The notes: generated from the sequence alone by a model not told the origin. A stretch of 64,000 bases of DNA from Pseudohongiella acticola (GCF_001758195.1 NZ_MASR01000001.1:1302001-1366000); one strand, 5' to 3'; numbered from the stretch's first letter, positions 1 through 10,182 are shown. Program-made: numbers and translations.

Positions 1-603
1 ACTGCCGATGACGCCAACCACAGGCGCCAGCACACCATTACGGGCACAGCTCATCTGCTCATCGTCGCCGTCCTGATACAGACACTGATAACACGGACTG
101 TCAGGCTGACGACTGTCAAACACCGCCACCTGACCTTCCAGACGGATCGCAGCCCCGGAAACCAGCGCCACCTTGTGCTTTACACAGACCGCGTTGATGG
201 CAAAACGTGTACTAAAATTGTCGCAGGCATCAACAACCAGGTCGACCGGTCGCCCGATCAGTTTTTCCAGTAACGTTCTGTCGACGCGCTCATTAACTGT
301 CGTTATCTTAACATCCGAATTCAATGCCAGCAGTGTCTGGCGGGCGGACTCAACTTTACTGCCACCAAGCGCACTCTCTCGGTGCGCCACCTGTCGCTGC
401 AGATTGCTGATCTCCACGACATCGTCGTCAACAAGAATCAGATGCCCGACACCCGCCGCGGCCAGATACATGGCCACCGGGCTGCCAAGCCCACCCACGC
501 CAACCACCAGTACCGTCGCGTTCAGCAACCGGGTCTGCCCCTCTACATCAAAAGCGGGCAACATAATCTGTCGACTATAGCGCAATAACTGCTCATCACG
601 CAT
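1..603 (-). CDS. moeB: MoeB/ThiF-family adenylyltransferase (partial, 3' end outside window)
   Basis: Adenylates the C-terminal glycine of a small sulfur carrier (MoaD or ThiS type) for molybdopterin or thiamine synthesis in the cytoplasm. The first 201 codons are present. They open MRDEQLLRYSRQIMLP, a typical family N-terminus, followed by a glycine-rich nucleotide-binding loop GVGGLGSP (about residues 35-42). A CYQC pair near residues 169-172 is the first half of the usual zinc site. The ATG at 603 overlaps the prmC stop by 8 nt, so the gene is translationally coupled as last gene of hemA-prfA-prmC-moeB. Sequence alone cannot separate MoeB from ThiF. The prmC neighbourhood favours MoeB. Confidence 0.88.
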   Translation of the reverse strand, partial: MRDEQLLRYSRQIMLPAFDVEGQTRLLNATVLVVGVGGLGSPVAMYLAAAGVGHLILVDDDVVEISNLQRQVAHRESALGGSKVESARQTLLALNSDVKITTVNERVDRTLLEKLIGRPVDLVVDACDNFSTRFAINAVCVKHKVALVSGAAIRLEGQVAVFDSRQPDSPCYQCLYQDGDDEQMSCARNGVLAPVVGVIGS

Positions 604-1513
604 ATGTGTTTTCTCCCGATTCTGCAAATTGCCCCAGCGTCACGCGCTCATGGCCAGCCAGATCGCACTCGCTGCGCACTTTCCGGAAACCTGCTGTCGC
701 CAGTAATGCACGCACCTCGGCGCCCTGTTGATAGCCGTGTTCAAGCAACAGATAACCGTCCTCACGTAGCTTGTGTCCGGCCTGTTGGCAGATTGTCGCC
801 AGATCACTCAAACCACGGCTATCGGCAACCAGCGCAGTGCGTGGTTCGAATGGCAGACCGCCGAGCTCAAGATGTGGATCACCCGCGTCAATGTAGGGCG
901 GATTGCTGATAATCATGTCAAAGCGAGTGTCGGCTGGCAACGCCTCGCACCAGTCGCCAACACTGAATTTGACCTGAGTCAGATTGAGCTGCACCGCATT
1001 GTCGCGGGCAACCTGCAGCGCCTGCTCACTGCGATCGGTCGCGTAAATGTGCCAGTGCGCCCGCTCGCTGGCCAATGCCAGGGCGATGGCGCCACTACCG
1101 GTGCCCAGGTCTGCCACGGTCAGAGCGGGGTCCGCGCGGCTGGTGCCGGGCTCCCGATTCATTATCTGACCCGTCTCCTGCCCCATCTCAAGACCCAGAT
1201 TCAATGCCAGCTCCACCAACAACTCCGTTTCCGGCCGGGGTATCAGCACCGCAGGCGTGACCTTCAGGTCCAGCGTCCAGAAGCCGCGTTGACCGGTCAG
1301 GTAGGCGACCGGTTCGCCCGCAGCCCGCCGCACCACCAGCGCCTCGAACACAGCATGCTGGTCCTCGCTTAAATCGGTATCGGCATGACTGAACAGATAG
1401 CTTCGCGTTTTATGCAACACAAAGGCCAGCAGCACATCAGCATCAAGCTTTGCGCTGTCACTGGTTTTCAGAGCAGAGACCGCCTGATCCAGAGCCTGAC
1501 GAATGCTGACCAT
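596..1513 (-). CDS. prmC: Release factor glutamine methyltransferase PrmC (HemK)
   Basis: SAM-dependent N5-methylation of the glutamine in the GGQ motif of release factors 1 and 2. The SAM-binding motif DLGTGSGA lies near residues 135-142 and the catalytic NPPY motif at 204-207. The chosen ATG at 1513 gives 305 aa and lies 7 nt after the prfA stop. A longer reading frame starts at 1585 inside prfA and its extra 24 residues do not look conserved. There is a non-conserved insertion of about 20 residues (MGQETGQIMNREPGTSRADP) ahead of the SAM motif. Directly follows its substrate gene prfA, the usual arrangement. Confidence 0.95.
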   Translation of the reverse strand: MVSIRQALDQAVSALKTSDSAKLDADVLLAFVLHKTRSYLFSHADTDLSEDQHAVFEALVVRRAAGEPVAYLTGQRGFWTLDLKVTPAVLIPRPETELLVELALNLGLEMGQETGQIMNREPGTSRADPALTVADLGTGSGAIALALASERAHWHIYATDRSEQALQVARDNAVQLNLTQVKFSVGDWCEALPADTRFDMIISNPPYIDAGDPHLELGGLPFEPRTALVADSRGLSDLATICQQAGHKLREDGYLLLEHGYQQGAEVRALLATAGFRKVRSECDLAGHERVTLGQFAESGENTYA

Positions 1514-1520
1514 CACAGGC

Positions 1521-2603
1521 TCACGCGGCCAGCTCGGCAAGCAGATCGGCCTGGTATTCATGCACCAGTGGCTGGATAACCACATCCAGCTGCCCTTCCA
1601 CGACCTCGGCCAGTTTGTACAAGGTCAGGTTGATGCGATGATCGGTGACACGCCCTTGAGGAAAATTATAGGTCCGGATTCGCTCCGAACGATCACCGGA
1701 GCCAACCAGCAGGCGCCGTGCATCTGATTGCTGTTTGTCAGCCGCCTGCTGTGCCATGTCATTAAGGCGCGCGCTAAGCAGGGACATGGCACGCGCCCTG
1801 TTCTTGTGCTGCGAGCGCTCATCCTGGCATTCCACCACCATACCCGTGGGCAGGTGAGTGATACGAATTGCGGAATCGGTTTTATTGACGTGCTGACCAC
1901 CGGCGCCACTGGCCCGGAAGGTGTCGATACGCAGATCGCCTTTGTTCAGCTCAATCTCTTCCAGCTCATCGGCCGCCGGCAGAATCGCCACGGTACAGGC
2001 AGAGGTATGAATACGCCCCTGAGTTTCTGTCTCGGGCACACGCTGAACCCGGTGTGCGCCTGACTCAAATTTCAGCTGACCGTAGACCTGCCTGCCTTCA
2101 ATGCGGCAGATAACTTCCTTGAAACCGCCATGTTCGCCAGCGCGCTGGCTGATGATTTCCATCTGCCAGCCCTTGAGTTCGGCATAACGTGCATACATCC
2201 GGTGCAGGTCACCTGCGAACAGCGCAGCCTCATCGCCGCCAGTGCCAGCACGAATCTCCAGAAACACATTCATGCTGTCTTTTTCGTCCTTGGGCAGCAG
2301 CAGTTTCTGCAGGCTCAGCTCCAGTGTTTCAATAGCCTGGCGCAACTGTTTACATTCTTCGTCGGCCATCTCGCGAATATCGGGGTCTGCGTCACGCTGC
2401 ATTTCCTGCGCCTGCACAAGCCCGGTCTGCGCTTCAAGGTAGGTTTCAAACTCACGCACGACTGGTTCGATGTCGGCAAATTCACGCGACAGGGCACGAA
2501 AGCGATCCTGGTCGGCGATGGTTTCGGCGTCACTGAGCAGGGCCTGCAGCTCCTGGCAGCGTTCGGCCAGGTGTTCCAGTTTTTGATAGATTGATGCTTT
2601 CAT
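1521..2603 (-). CDS. prfA: Peptide chain release factor 1
   Basis: Recognises UAA/UAG in the ribosomal A site and triggers peptidyl-tRNA hydrolysis. At 360 aa it has the standard RF1 length. The GGQ motif is at residues 235-237 in the context [13 protein letters not shown]. The stop-codon-recognition tripeptide P-x-T is P-E-T at 190-192 ([14 protein letters not shown]), where many RF1 proteins have PAT or PVT. The ATG at 2603 is 3 nt from the hemA stop, so the two are co-transcribed, as in most gammaproteobacteria. Confidence 0.97.
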   Translation of the reverse strand: MKASIYQKLEHLAERCQELQALLSDAETIADQDRFRALSREFADIEPVVREFETYLEAQTGLVQAQEMQRDADPDIREMADEECKQLRQAIETLELSLQKLLLPKDEKDSMNVFLEIRAGTGGDEAALFAGDLHRMYARYAELKGWQMEIISQRAGEHGGFKEVICRIEGRQVYGQLKFESGAHRVQRVPETETQGRIHTSACTVAILPAADELEEIELNKGDLRIDTFRASGAGGQHVNKTDSAIRITHLPTGMVVECQDERSQHKNRARAMSLLSARLNDMAQQAADKQQSDARRLLVGSGDRSERIRTYNFPQGRVTDHRINLTLYKLAEVVEGQLDVVIQPLVHEYQADLLAELAA

Positions 2604-2606
2604 GAT

Positions 2607-3947
2607 TTATTCACCCAACTCATACAGTTCCTGCGTCAGGCGAACCAGATCTTCACGGCCCTCGGCACTGGCCTTCTTCATTTGCACACTGGGTGAATGA
2701 ATCAGCTTATTGGTGATACTGCGCGCCAGTGCTTCCAACACCTGCTCTGCCGGCATGCCCTTTTCCAGCGCCTTTAGCGCTTTCTCCAGTTCCAGCTGAC
2801 GCGTTTGGTCCGCCTTCTCGCGAAATGCGCGCAGCGTCGCCACCGCGCTCAGCGCGCGCAATTGACGCAGATACTCATCGACGCCGCGCTCGATAATGGC
2901 ACTTGCCTGCTCGGCGGCCAGCGCGCGGCTTTTGACATTGTCCTCAATCACATCACGGATATCATCGACACTGTACAGATAGGCATCACTGATCTGGCCG
3001 ACTTCCGGCTCGATATCCCGCGGCACCGCCAGGTCCACCAATAACATGGGTTTGTGGCGACGTTTTTTGATGGCACGCTCAACCGCGCCCTTGCCCAGCA
3101 GTGGTAACTGACTGTTGGTCGAGGACACCACAATATCGGCCTGTTCAAGCTCATCCGGTATATCCGACAACAACACTCCGCGCGCGCCAAACTTGTCACC
3201 CAGCTTGACCGCGTTCTGCAGGGTACGATTGGCCACGACGATACTGCGCACGCCCCGGTCGGTCAGGTGCCGGGCGACCAGTTCGATGGTGTGGCCGGCG
3301 CCAATCAGCAGCGCGTGCAGACTGCCCAGGTCCGAGAATATCTGCTCCGCCAGCGTGACCGCGGCATATGCCACTGATACCGGGTTTTCGCCGATCGCAG
3401 TATCGGTGCGTACCTCTTTGGCAATGGAGAAAGCTTCCTGGAACGCTCGCGACAGCTCAGCTTTGGCGACGCCCAGCTCTTTGGCAACGGCATAGGCGGA
3501 TTTGATCTGACCCAGAATCTGCGGCTCACCCAGCACCATCGAATCCAGTCCGCAGGCAACACGCATCAGATGGCGAATGACATCATCGCGCCAGTGAAAA
3601 TAACTGCAGGCACTCAAGTCAGCAGCGTCAACACCGTGATAATGACTCAGCCAGAGCAACAGTTTTTGCTGCTCAAGCACCAGACGCGCCGGGTCGACAC
3701 CGGCATCGCCAACAACCTGATTGCTGTCGCTTGCCATCAGCGCAGCGTCCGCCACAGGTCCACCCAGGTCGATATCAACGTACAACTCAGTACGGTTGCA
3801 GGTGGAAACAATCACCGCTTCCCGGACATGCTCCAGGGCAGTCACGCGCTGCATCGCATCGGCCATTTTTTCCGGCGGAAACGCAACCTGCTCCCGTAAG
3901 GAAACATTGGCGGTATTGTGATTGATGCCGAGCAGAACCAGCGCCAT
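2607..3947 (-). CDS. hemA: Glutamyl-tRNA reductase
   Basis: First committed step of C5-pathway tetrapyrrole synthesis: NADPH-dependent reduction of Glu-tRNA to glutamate-1-semialdehyde. The catalytic cysteine is C50 in STCNRTELY. The conserved stretch [17 protein letters not shown] and the NADPH-binding GAGHTIELV are present. At 446 aa it is longer than the roughly 418 aa of E. coli HemA because of a hydrophilic insertion of about 25 residues after the active-site region ([20 protein letters not shown]). First gene of the minus-strand operon. The 215-bp gap to the divergent TPR lipoprotein gene holds the promoters of both, but I found no convincing -35/-10 pair there. Confidence 0.96.
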   Translation of the reverse strand: MALVLLGINHNTANVSLREQVAFPPEKMADAMQRVTALEHVREAVIVSTCNRTELYVDIDLGGPVADAALMASDSNQVVGDAGVDPARLVLEQQKLLLWLSHYHGVDAADLSACSYFHWRDDVIRHLMRVACGLDSMVLGEPQILGQIKSAYAVAKELGVAKAELSRAFQEAFSIAKEVRTDTAIGENPVSVAYAAVTLAEQIFSDLGSLHALLIGAGHTIELVARHLTDRGVRSIVVANRTLQNAVKLGDKFGARGVLLSDIPDELEQADIVVSSTNSQLPLLGKGAVERAIKKRRHKPMLLVDLAVPRDIEPEVGQISDAYLYSVDDIRDVIEDNVKSRALAAEQASAIIERGVDEYLRQLRALSAVATLRAFREKADQTRQLELEKALKALEKGMPAEQVLEALARSITNKLIHSPSVQMKKASAEGREDLVRLTQELYELGE

Positions 3948-4162
3948 AGAGAGCCTTGCTGAAAAAATGCGCTATCTTACTAAAAGTTGGGGTCGTTTTC
4001 CTGCTTTTAACACAAACCATTATCCGGTCTGGCATGAACACTCACAAAAACAGGACTGTATTATGCGCGCGGGCCGGTCACAATTGTAGTCCTGCCGTGT
4101 GGTCTTGCCACAGTACAGTTGTTACAATCGATCAGCGCCCTGGTGGGCCAAGACCTGGAATT

Positions 4163-5935
4163 ATGATTAAACTTCAACATTTTCTGTTACTTCTCAGCCT
4201 ATCTGCGCTGGGCGCCTGCTCGGCGTTGCAACCCACTGCCGATGTGGACGCGACCGATTCAGCACCCGTTCTCGCGCAGCCTGACCCCCAACCGGTTGAG
4301 TCTGATCAAGCCGAACCGGACGCGGAAGAAGACATCGCTTACGGCAATTTCACCCGGGATCAACTGGAAACAGCCCTGCTCAGTGAATTTGGCGGTATGC
4401 GCGGCTACCTGCCGCAGGCGGCAGAGAACTACTACGAACTGGCACTGGAAACTGGCGATACCGGCATTATCCGCCGCGCCGTCGAATTTGCCTCGGCTAC
4501 CGGCAACAATGATGCTTTGCTGGAGCTGGCAACGCTGTGGCTGCAACACGAGCCCGATGCACTGGACCCCCACCTGATCGTTGGTTACGAATTTCTGGAG
4601 CAGGCGTTGTATATGCGTGCCCTGCCGCACTTTAACCAGGTGCTGAACCTGGGAGGCAATGTTGACTTCACTGCGATGTCTGCACGCACCTATGACCTCG
4701 ACGACAGGCAGCGCGATGTTATCGCCACTGAACTGGAAAGCATGCGTGAACAGCATTCGGACGAAGCCACCCTGTACTATGCGCTGGCCCAGATCTACGA
4801 TCAGAGCGGCGATACCGCCGCTGGCCGAGCTATGCTGGAGACAGCCACTGAACGCTTTGGCGACAATCCGCGCACAGCATTGCTGGAGGCACAGCTGTTG
4901 CAGAATGCCGGTCAGGCCGGCGCCGCTGAAACCCTGCTCGGTGAAGCCGTCGCCCGGTACCCCAGGCACCGCCTGCTGCGCTACAGCTACGCTCAATTAC
5001 TGGTGCAGAACGACAAGCTACGCGACGCTGCCGTGCACTTCACCGAGCTGCTGCGCCTGACCCCGGGCGACATGGAAACCCTGTATTCGCTGACGTTGAT
5101 CAATCTCGAGCTGGAGGAATACGACATCGCTCTGGAGCAGCTGCGCACCTTGCTGAGCGCAGGCCACCGCGTCAATGAAGCACATTTCTACCTGGCCGTT
5201 ATTTTTGAATCACGCGACCAGCTTGCCGATGCCCTACACCATTATCAGCAGATCGGTCCGCGCTCGAACGCCTTCCTCTCCGCCCAGCGCCAGATTATGC
5301 GGCTGTTTGTGGCGATGGAGCGCTTTGATGATGCCACCCGCTGGCGCCAGCAACGCAGCATCAGCACGCCGGAGCTGGGGCCAATTTTGCCCGCACTGGA
5401 AGCCGAAGCGCTGGTCAATGCCGGTTATTCAGAGCGGGCCTCGGTCGCACTGGATGCCGCGCTGACACAATATCCGGATAATATCGACCTGCTCTTTGCG
5501 CGGGCGCTGCTGAGCGAACAACAGGACAACCTGCCCAAGGCAGAGCAGGATCTGCGGCATATAATCCAGCTGTCGCCGGACAACGCTCGCGCGCTCAACC
5601 ACCTGGGTTATGCTCTGGCCGTGCGCACCGATCGTTATCAGGAAGCGCTGGAATTGATACAGCGCGCCATCGACATAACACCGGACGACCCCGCCATCAT
5701 CGACAGCCTGGGCTGGGTTCAGTACAAACTCGGCCGCCTGGATGCTGCCCTGACCAATCTGAGAGCAGCCTACTCGGCGTTCCCCGACGCCGAAGTGGCT
5801 GCTCACCTCGGAGAGGTACTGTGGGCAATGGGGGAGCAGAATGAAGCGCTTGAAGTCTGGCAGGAGGCACTGACCAAGCAGCCGGACAGCACACATGTGC
5901 AGGAGACCATGGAACGCCTGGTGCCCGCGCAATGA
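4163..5935 (+). CDS. TPR-repeat lipoprotein (PA4667-like)
   Basis: Predicted outer-membrane-directed lipoprotein with tetratricopeptide repeats. The start at 4163 gives a lipoprotein signal MIKLQHFLLLLSLSALGAC with the lipid-modified cysteine at residue 19. Upstream in-frame starts would bury this signal and were rejected. The body (590 aa) is alpha-helical with many TPR-like units. The clearest are in the last 150 residues (NHLGYALAVRTDRYQEALELI and DSLGWVQYKLGRLDAALTNL types). It sits between hemA and lolB and overlaps lolB by 4 nt, as the uncharacterised TPR gene does in Pseudomonas. A scaffold role in envelope assembly is inference. No enzyme motif is visible. Confidence 0.85.
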   Translation: MIKLQHFLLLLSLSALGACSALQPTADVDATDSAPVLAQPDPQPVESDQAEPDAEEDIAYGNFTRDQLETALLSEFGGMRGYLPQAAENYYELALETGDTGIIRRAVEFASATGNNDALLELATLWLQHEPDALDPHLIVGYEFLEQALYMRALPHFNQVLNLGGNVDFTAMSARTYDLDDRQRDVIATELESMREQHSDEATLYYALAQIYDQSGDTAAGRAMLETATERFGDNPRTALLEAQLLQNAGQAGAAETLLGEAVARYPRHRLLRYSYAQLLVQNDKLRDAAVHFTELLRLTPGDMETLYSLTLINLELEEYDIALEQLRTLLSAGHRVNEAHFYLAVIFESRDQLADALHHYQQIGPRSNAFLSAQRQIMRLFVAMERFDDATRWRQQRSISTPELGPILPALEAEALVNAGYSERASVALDAALTQYPDNIDLLFARALLSEQQDNLPKAEQDLRHIIQLSPDNARALNHLGYALAVRTDRYQEALELIQRAIDITPDDPAIIDSLGWVQYKLGRLDAALTNLRAAYSAFPDAEVAAHLGEVLWAMGEQNEALEVWQEALTKQPDSTHVQETMERLVPAQ

Positions 5936-6582
5936 ACCGGTTTCGTCAACCAGCCACGTTATTGCCCCACCCTGCCGCCTGGGCGTCTATCACCCTGACG
6001 TTGATGCTGGCCGCCTGCACCGGCACGCCGCGCATCGATGCACCGGTCAACACCGAATGGGAACAGCGTCGCCAGGTACTGCAGGATATATCGCACTGGG
6101 AATTCATTGGCAGCCTGAACGTGCGCGATGCCAGTGACGCACACAGTTCACGCATCCGCTGGCAACAGCAGGACGAAACCTATCAGATCAACCTGTGGGG
6201 CACCTTTAACGTGGGCGCGACACAGATTGATGGTCGCCCCGGCGAGGTGCAGATCGTGCAACAGGGTGAGGACCCGGTCTTTACCGAATCACCAGAAACG
6301 CTACTATATCAAGAGCTTGGCTATGAATTGCCGGTGACTGAACTGAATCACTGGATCAAGGGCATACCCGCGCCCGGCCCCAGCAGCAACCTGGTGTTCG
6401 GCGAGAGCAACCAGTTGCGGTCTTTTCAGCAGATCGGCTGGCAGGTCAGTTACATGGCGTACACCAATTTCGGACTGGAAACCTTGCCCACCCGCATCCG
6501 GATCGAAAAAGCCCCCCTGCGCCTGGACCTGACGCGGCTGCGCTGGACACTGCCTGACCTTCAGGCTGGCGCGGGCAATTGA
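5932..6582 (+). CDS. lolB: Outer-membrane lipoprotein receptor LolB
   Basis: Accepts lipoproteins from periplasmic LolA and inserts them into the outer membrane. Signal peptide with lipobox LMLAAC puts the acylated cysteine near residue 29. The mature part shows LolB-like features: WEFIGSLNVRD, then RIRWQQQDETYQINLWGTF, then a C-terminal PLRLDLTRLRW. It is 216 aa, the usual length. Starts inside the TPR gene's stop (ATGA overlap) and ends 2 nt before ispE, so the three are one operon. Confidence 0.92.
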   Translation: MNRFRQPATLLPHPAAWASITLTLMLAACTGTPRIDAPVNTEWEQRRQVLQDISHWEFIGSLNVRDASDAHSSRIRWQQQDETYQINLWGTFNVGATQIDGRPGEVQIVQQGEDPVFTESPETLLYQELGYELPVTELNHWIKGIPAPGPSSNLVFGESNQLRSFQQIGWQVSYMAYTNFGLETLPTRIRIEKAPLRLDLTRLRWTLPDLQAGAGN

Positions 6583-6584
6583 CC

Positions 6585-7454
6585 ATGGCCAACGCTCTGA
6601 CCCTCCTTGCGCCAGCCAAGCTGAACCTGTTCCTGCATATTACCGGGCGCCGTGACGACGGTTATCACAACCTGCAAACTCTGTTTCAACTGCTCGACTA
6701 CGGCGATTCACTGCATTTCAGCCAGCGCGATGATGAACAGCTGCACTTCAGCTGCACTCAAACCGAACTGGAGAACGATGACAACCTGGTCATGCGCGCC
6801 GCCCGGCTGCTACAGCAGACCCTGACGCAACTGGCGTCAACAATGCCGGCCGGCGCCAACATCCATCTGGATAAACGCATTCCGGCGGGCGCCGGGCTGG
6901 GCGGCGGCAGTTCGGATGCCGCCACCACGCTGGTGGCACTGAACCGGCTCTGGCAGGGTGGCCTGTCCGCGCACGACCTCGCCAGCCTGGGCCTGAAGCT
7001 GGGCGCCGATGTTCCGGTGTTTGTCATGGGCCACTCTGCCTGGGCCGAGGGTATTGGCGAAAAACTGGAACCAATTGAGTTGGATAAGCAATTTTTTGTG
7101 GTGCTGACACCTGCCTGCCATGTCGCCACGGCAACGATTTTTTCGCATCAGCAATTGACACGGGACTCAACACCCATCAAAATGTGCGCCTTTCTGGCAG
7201 GGCAGTCCCGAAATGACTGCGAAACACTGGTCAGAAACCTGTATCCGGCGGTGGATGCCGCGCTTACCTGGTTGTCAGGATTCGCGCCAGCCCGCATGAC
7301 CGGCACCGGTTCCAGTGTATTTGCCGCGTTCTCCGATGAGGCGCAGGCCAGAACGGTATTGAAGCAGTTGCCAGTCGGGATCGACGGGCCACTTGCCGGG
7401 ATCAGTGGTTTTGTTGCCCAGGGGGTTAACAGATCAGCCCTCAGCGAGCTTTGA
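6585..7454 (+). CDS. ispE: 4-diphosphocytidyl-2-C-methyl-D-erythritol kinase
   Basis: ATP-dependent phosphorylation of CDP-ME in the MEP isoprenoid pathway. A GHMP kinase with the N-terminal LLAPAKLNLFLHITGRRDDGYH motif and the ATP-binding PAGAGLGGGSSDAA (about residues 100-113). A C-terminal GTGSSVFA motif is also present. I chose ATG 6585 (289 aa), 2 nt after the lolB stop. A TTG two codons upstream (6579) overlaps lolB and is less likely. dxs and ispA of the same pathway are encoded at 27.6-30.7 kb. Confidence 0.96.
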   Translation: MANALTLLAPAKLNLFLHITGRRDDGYHNLQTLFQLLDYGDSLHFSQRDDEQLHFSCTQTELENDDNLVMRAARLLQQTLTQLASTMPAGANIHLDKRIPAGAGLGGGSSDAATTLVALNRLWQGGLSAHDLASLGLKLGADVPVFVMGHSAWAEGIGEKLEPIELDKQFFVVLTPACHVATATIFSHQQLTRDSTPIKMCAFLAGQSRNDCETLVRNLYPAVDAALTWLSGFAPARMTGTGSSVFAAFSDEAQARTVLKQLPVGIDGPLAGISGFVAQGVNRSALSEL

Positions 7455-7478
7455 TACCGACTGAAAATAGCTTAGAAT
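7451..7478 (+). promoter_or_regulatory. Sigma70-type promoter of tRNA-Gln
   Basis: TTGATA (7451-7456), 16-nt spacer, TAGAAT (7473-7478). The -10 box ends 12 nt before the mature tRNA 5' end. The -35 box overlaps the end of ispE. Confidence 0.6.
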
Positions 7479-7490
7479 AACGATGTTTTT

Positions 7491-7566
7491 TGGGGTGTCG
7501 CCAAGTTGGTAAGGCACAAGGTTTTGATCCTTGCATGCGTTGGTTCGAGTCCAGCCACCCCAGCCA
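7491..7566 (+). tRNA. tRNA-Gln (anticodon TTG)
   Basis: Folds as a full cloverleaf. Acceptor stem TGGGGTG pairs with CACCCCA, the discriminator is G, and CCA is encoded. The anticodon stem CAAGG/CCTTG encloses loop TTTTGAT with anticodon TTG. The T arm is GTTGG-TTCGAGT-CCAGC. The U1-A72 pair is typical of bacterial tRNA-Gln. It lies between ispE and prs, as in Pseudomonas. Confidence 0.97.
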
Positions 7567-7662
7567 TATTCCAGAAGTCGGACTCTGTCCTCGCTACAAT
7601 CAGGCGACTGACAGGGCCCGATTCCGGTCTGCCGGTTTGATGCAGCATCTAAGCGATCATTC

Positions 7663-7713
7663 AACGACCACAGCGAATGACCTGGGCGGATAAGACCATC
7701 AAACGACCACAGC
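7663..7713 (+). repeat. Short direct repeat in the prs leader
   Basis: AACGACCACAGC occurs at 7663-7674 and again at 7702-7713, 39 nt apart, in the 209-nt stretch between tRNA-Gln and prs. Its function is unknown and it may be a local duplication. Confidence 0.4.
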
Positions 7714-7775
7714 AAAAACCAACCCCGAAGAAACGCTCTAACTGCGCAAACGGCAAGTCAGAAGGTAATCAATCC

Positions 7776-8732
7776 ATGGCTAACAACCTGATGGTGTTCA
7801 CCGGCAACGCCAACCCGGTACTGGCGGAAAAAATTGCCCGCTATATCGGCATTCCTCTCGGTGATGCCCAGATCGGCAAATTCAGTGACGGCGAAATCGC
7901 TGTTGAAGTCAGGGAAAATGTGCGCGGCAAAGATGTGTTTATCATCCAGTCCACTTGCGCCCCCACCAATGACAGCCTGATGGAACTATTGTTGACGGCC
8001 GATGCCATGCATCGTGCCTCGGCTAACCGGATTACCGCAGTGATTCCCTACTTTGGTTATGCCCGCCAGGATCGTCGCGTACGCTCAGCGCGTGTTGCGA
8101 TCAGCGCCAAAGTTGTGGCTGACATGATTTCTGCCGTTGGCGTCAACCGTGTACTGACCGTTGACCTGCATGCCGAACAGATTCAGGGTTTTTTCAGCAT
8201 TCCAGTGGACAATGTTTACGGCTCACCGGTACTGACCGATGATATCGAGCTGCAGAAATACGAAAACCTGACCGTGGTCTCACCTGACATCGGTGGTGTT
8301 GTCCGCGCACGCGCCGTGGCCAAGCAGTTGAACGTTGATCTGGCCATCATCGACAAACGTCGCCCGCAGGCCAACGAAGCACAGGTCATGCACATTATCG
8401 GTGAAGTCAAAGGCCGCACCTGCCTGATCGTTGATGACATGGTGGATACCGCCGGCACCCTGTGCAAAGCGGCGGCAGCATTGAAAGAACACGGCGCGCT
8501 CAAGGTCGTCGCTTACTGTACGCACCCGGTGCTATCCGGCAACGCGGCGGAGAATATCGCCAATTCCGAACTCGATTCACTGGTGGTTACCGACACCATC
8601 CCGCTCAGCGAAAACATCAGCAAACTGCCCAACGTACGCCAGCTCAGCATGGCGCGACTGCTTGCCGAATCCATTCGCCGGGTCAGCAACGAAGAATCCA
8701 TCAGCGCCATGTTTGAAAGCGCTGAGCTTTAA
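7776..8732 (+). CDS. prs: Ribose-phosphate pyrophosphokinase
   Basis: Makes PRPP from ribose-5-phosphate and ATP for purine, pyrimidine, NAD, His and Trp synthesis. The ATG at 7776 gives 318 aa, near the family norm (315 in E. coli). The body carries [15 protein letters not shown] (ATP-binding flexible loop region) and the PRPP-binding loop [12 protein letters not shown]. An in-frame ATG at 7677 adds 33 non-conserved residues and was rejected. GAAGG about 10 nt upstream can serve as ribosome binding site. The 209-nt leader after tRNA-Gln suggests its own promoter or readthrough from the tRNA. Confidence 0.96.
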   Translation: MANNLMVFTGNANPVLAEKIARYIGIPLGDAQIGKFSDGEIAVEVRENVRGKDVFIIQSTCAPTNDSLMELLLTADAMHRASANRITAVIPYFGYARQDRRVRSARVAISAKVVADMISAVGVNRVLTVDLHAEQIQGFFSIPVDNVYGSPVLTDDIELQKYENLTVVSPDIGGVVRARAVAKQLNVDLAIIDKRRPQANEAQVMHIIGEVKGRTCLIVDDMVDTAGTLCKAAAALKEHGALKVVAYCTHPVLSGNAAENIANSELDSLVVTDTIPLSENISKLPNVRQLSMARLLAESIRRVSNEESISAMFESAEL

Positions 8733-8785
8733 GCAACAAAGCAGAAACAGGCAAAAATACGAATTTCCAACTGGAAATTTACACC

Positions 8786-8813
8786 GGGGTGCTGAATTGA
8801 CGGTGCCCCTTTT
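8786..8813 (+). terminator. Possible rho-independent terminator after prs
   Basis: GGGGTGC (8786-8792) can pair with GTGCCCC (8803-8809) using two G-U wobbles, followed by four T residues. It is weak, so partial readthrough into rplY is plausible. Confidence 0.35.
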
Positions 8814-8874
8814 ACCGATACGTCTGTGGCGCCGGTCGCAAGCAAAACAGACGTTCTAGAACTGGAGACATAAC

Positions 8875-9522
8875 ATGTCTAATGAGTTTGATCTGAATGC
8901 AACAGCCAGAGAAGACCTGGGGAAAGGTGCGAGCCGCCGCCTGCGTCGTCTGGCTAACGAAGTCCCGGCAATCATTTATGGTGGCAGCAAAGCGCCACAG
9001 AATATTTCGATTCCGCACAAGGACATCCTGAAAGCAACGTCCAACGAAGCCTTCTTCTCGCACATCATCACGCTGCACGTGGATGGCAAGAAAGAACAGG
9101 TTGTTATCAAGGACCTGCAGCGTCACCCGGCCAAGCCGCGCATCATGCACGCTGACTTTCAGCGCGTCAGTGCCAAGCAGACCATTACCGTCAAGGTTCC
9201 GGTGCACCTGCTTAACGAAGACAAGTGCAAAGGCGTGAAACAGGGCGGCGGTAGCATCCTCAAGACCATGTCTGAAATCGAAGTCATCTGTCTGCCCAAG
9301 GATCTGCCTGAGTATCTGGAAATTGACATGGCGAACATCGATGTTGGCGACGCCGTGCATATCTCCCAGATCGACTTCCCGAAAGGCGTCAGCAGCCTGG
9401 AACTGTCACACGGCAATGACTCTGACCACGACCACGCTGTGGTAACAGTCCAGCCTCCACGTGGCGGCATGGCTGAAGACGAAGAAGACGAAGAAGCTGG
9501 CGAAGAAGCCGGCGAAGAGTGA
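8875..9522 (+). CDS. rplY: 50S ribosomal protein L25, long (TL5/Ctc) form
   Basis: Binds 5S rRNA in the central protuberance. The N-terminal L25 domain (about residues 1-95) is recognisable from ReDLGKGASRRLRR and PAIIYGG. The C-terminal beta domain ends in a strongly acidic tail (EDEEDEEAGEEAGEE). At 215 aa it is the extended form found in Pseudomonas and many marine bacteria rather than the 94-aa E. coli form. Starts after GGAGACATAAC and precedes pth by 12 nt, the standard arrangement. Confidence 0.96.
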   Translation: MSNEFDLNATAREDLGKGASRRLRRLANEVPAIIYGGSKAPQNISIPHKDILKATSNEAFFSHIITLHVDGKKEQVVIKDLQRHPAKPRIMHADFQRVSAKQTITVKVPVHLLNEDKCKGVKQGGGSILKTMSEIEVICLPKDLPEYLEIDMANIDVGDAVHISQIDFPKGVSSLELSHGNDSDHDHAVVTVQPPRGGMAEDEEDEEAGEEAGEE

Positions 9523-9534
9523 TCCCCGCCTGTT

Positions 9535-10137
9535 ATGAGCACTGACACGCTCAAACTGATTGTGGGCCTGGGTAACCCGGGCTCACAATATCGTGGCAAC
9601 CGGCACAATGTCGGCGTCTGGTTCCTGCAGGCAATCTGTCAGCAGTATCAGGCCGAGCTGCGCCCCGAAGCTCGTTTTCACGGCGAAACCGCTCGCGTCA
9701 GCATAGACGGGCACGACATCCGCCTGCTCTTCCCCACGACTTTCATGAACCGAAGCGGCCTTTCCGTCTCGGCGCTGTGTCATTATTTCGATGTTACGCC
9801 ATCACAGATGCTGGTGGCTTATGATGAAATCGATTTTCCCGTTGGTACCACACGCCTGAAATCCGGCGGCGGCCACGGCGGTCATAACGGCATACGCGAC
9901 ATCATCAACGCCCTGGGCGGTGAACGAAATTTTTATCGTCTGCGTATTGGCGTTGGTCACCCGGGTGACAAAAACAAGGTTGCCAATTATGTGCTGAGTG
10001 ATCCGGGCAAAGATGACAGCATCCAGATTCAGCATGATATCGATCAGGCGCTGCGCGTCCTGCCTATTGCGGCCAGCGGCAAGTGGAATCCGGCCATGCT
10101 GGAACTGCACAGCCAGGAAAAAACGTCAGGCGACTGA
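9535..10137 (+). CDS. pth: Peptidyl-tRNA hydrolase
   Basis: Recycles peptidyl-tRNA released prematurely from ribosomes. Contains the N-terminal LIVGLGNPGSQY and the catalytic His in NRHNVG (H24). TFMNRSGLSV, the DEIDFPVG strand and GGHGGHNGIRDI follow. The 200-aa length is normal. It follows rplY by 12 nt and precedes ychF by 45 nt, so rplY-pth-ychF is likely one unit. Confidence 0.96.
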   Translation: MSTDTLKLIVGLGNPGSQYRGNRHNVGVWFLQAICQQYQAELRPEARFHGETARVSIDGHDIRLLFPTTFMNRSGLSVSALCHYFDVTPSQMLVAYDEIDFPVGTTRLKSGGGHGGHNGIRDIINALGGERNFYRLRIGVGHPGDKNKVANYVLSDPGKDDSIQIQHDIDQALRVLPIAASGKWNPAMLELHSQEKTSGD

Positions 10138-10182
10138 CAACATGACAGACATTCGTCCATTCAGATTACAGGATACAGACAC

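Noticed and set aside
4259-4996. 245-aa minus-strand open frame opposite the TPR lipoprotein
   Set aside because: Antisense to a gene with a clear signal peptide and repeats; no ribosome binding site.
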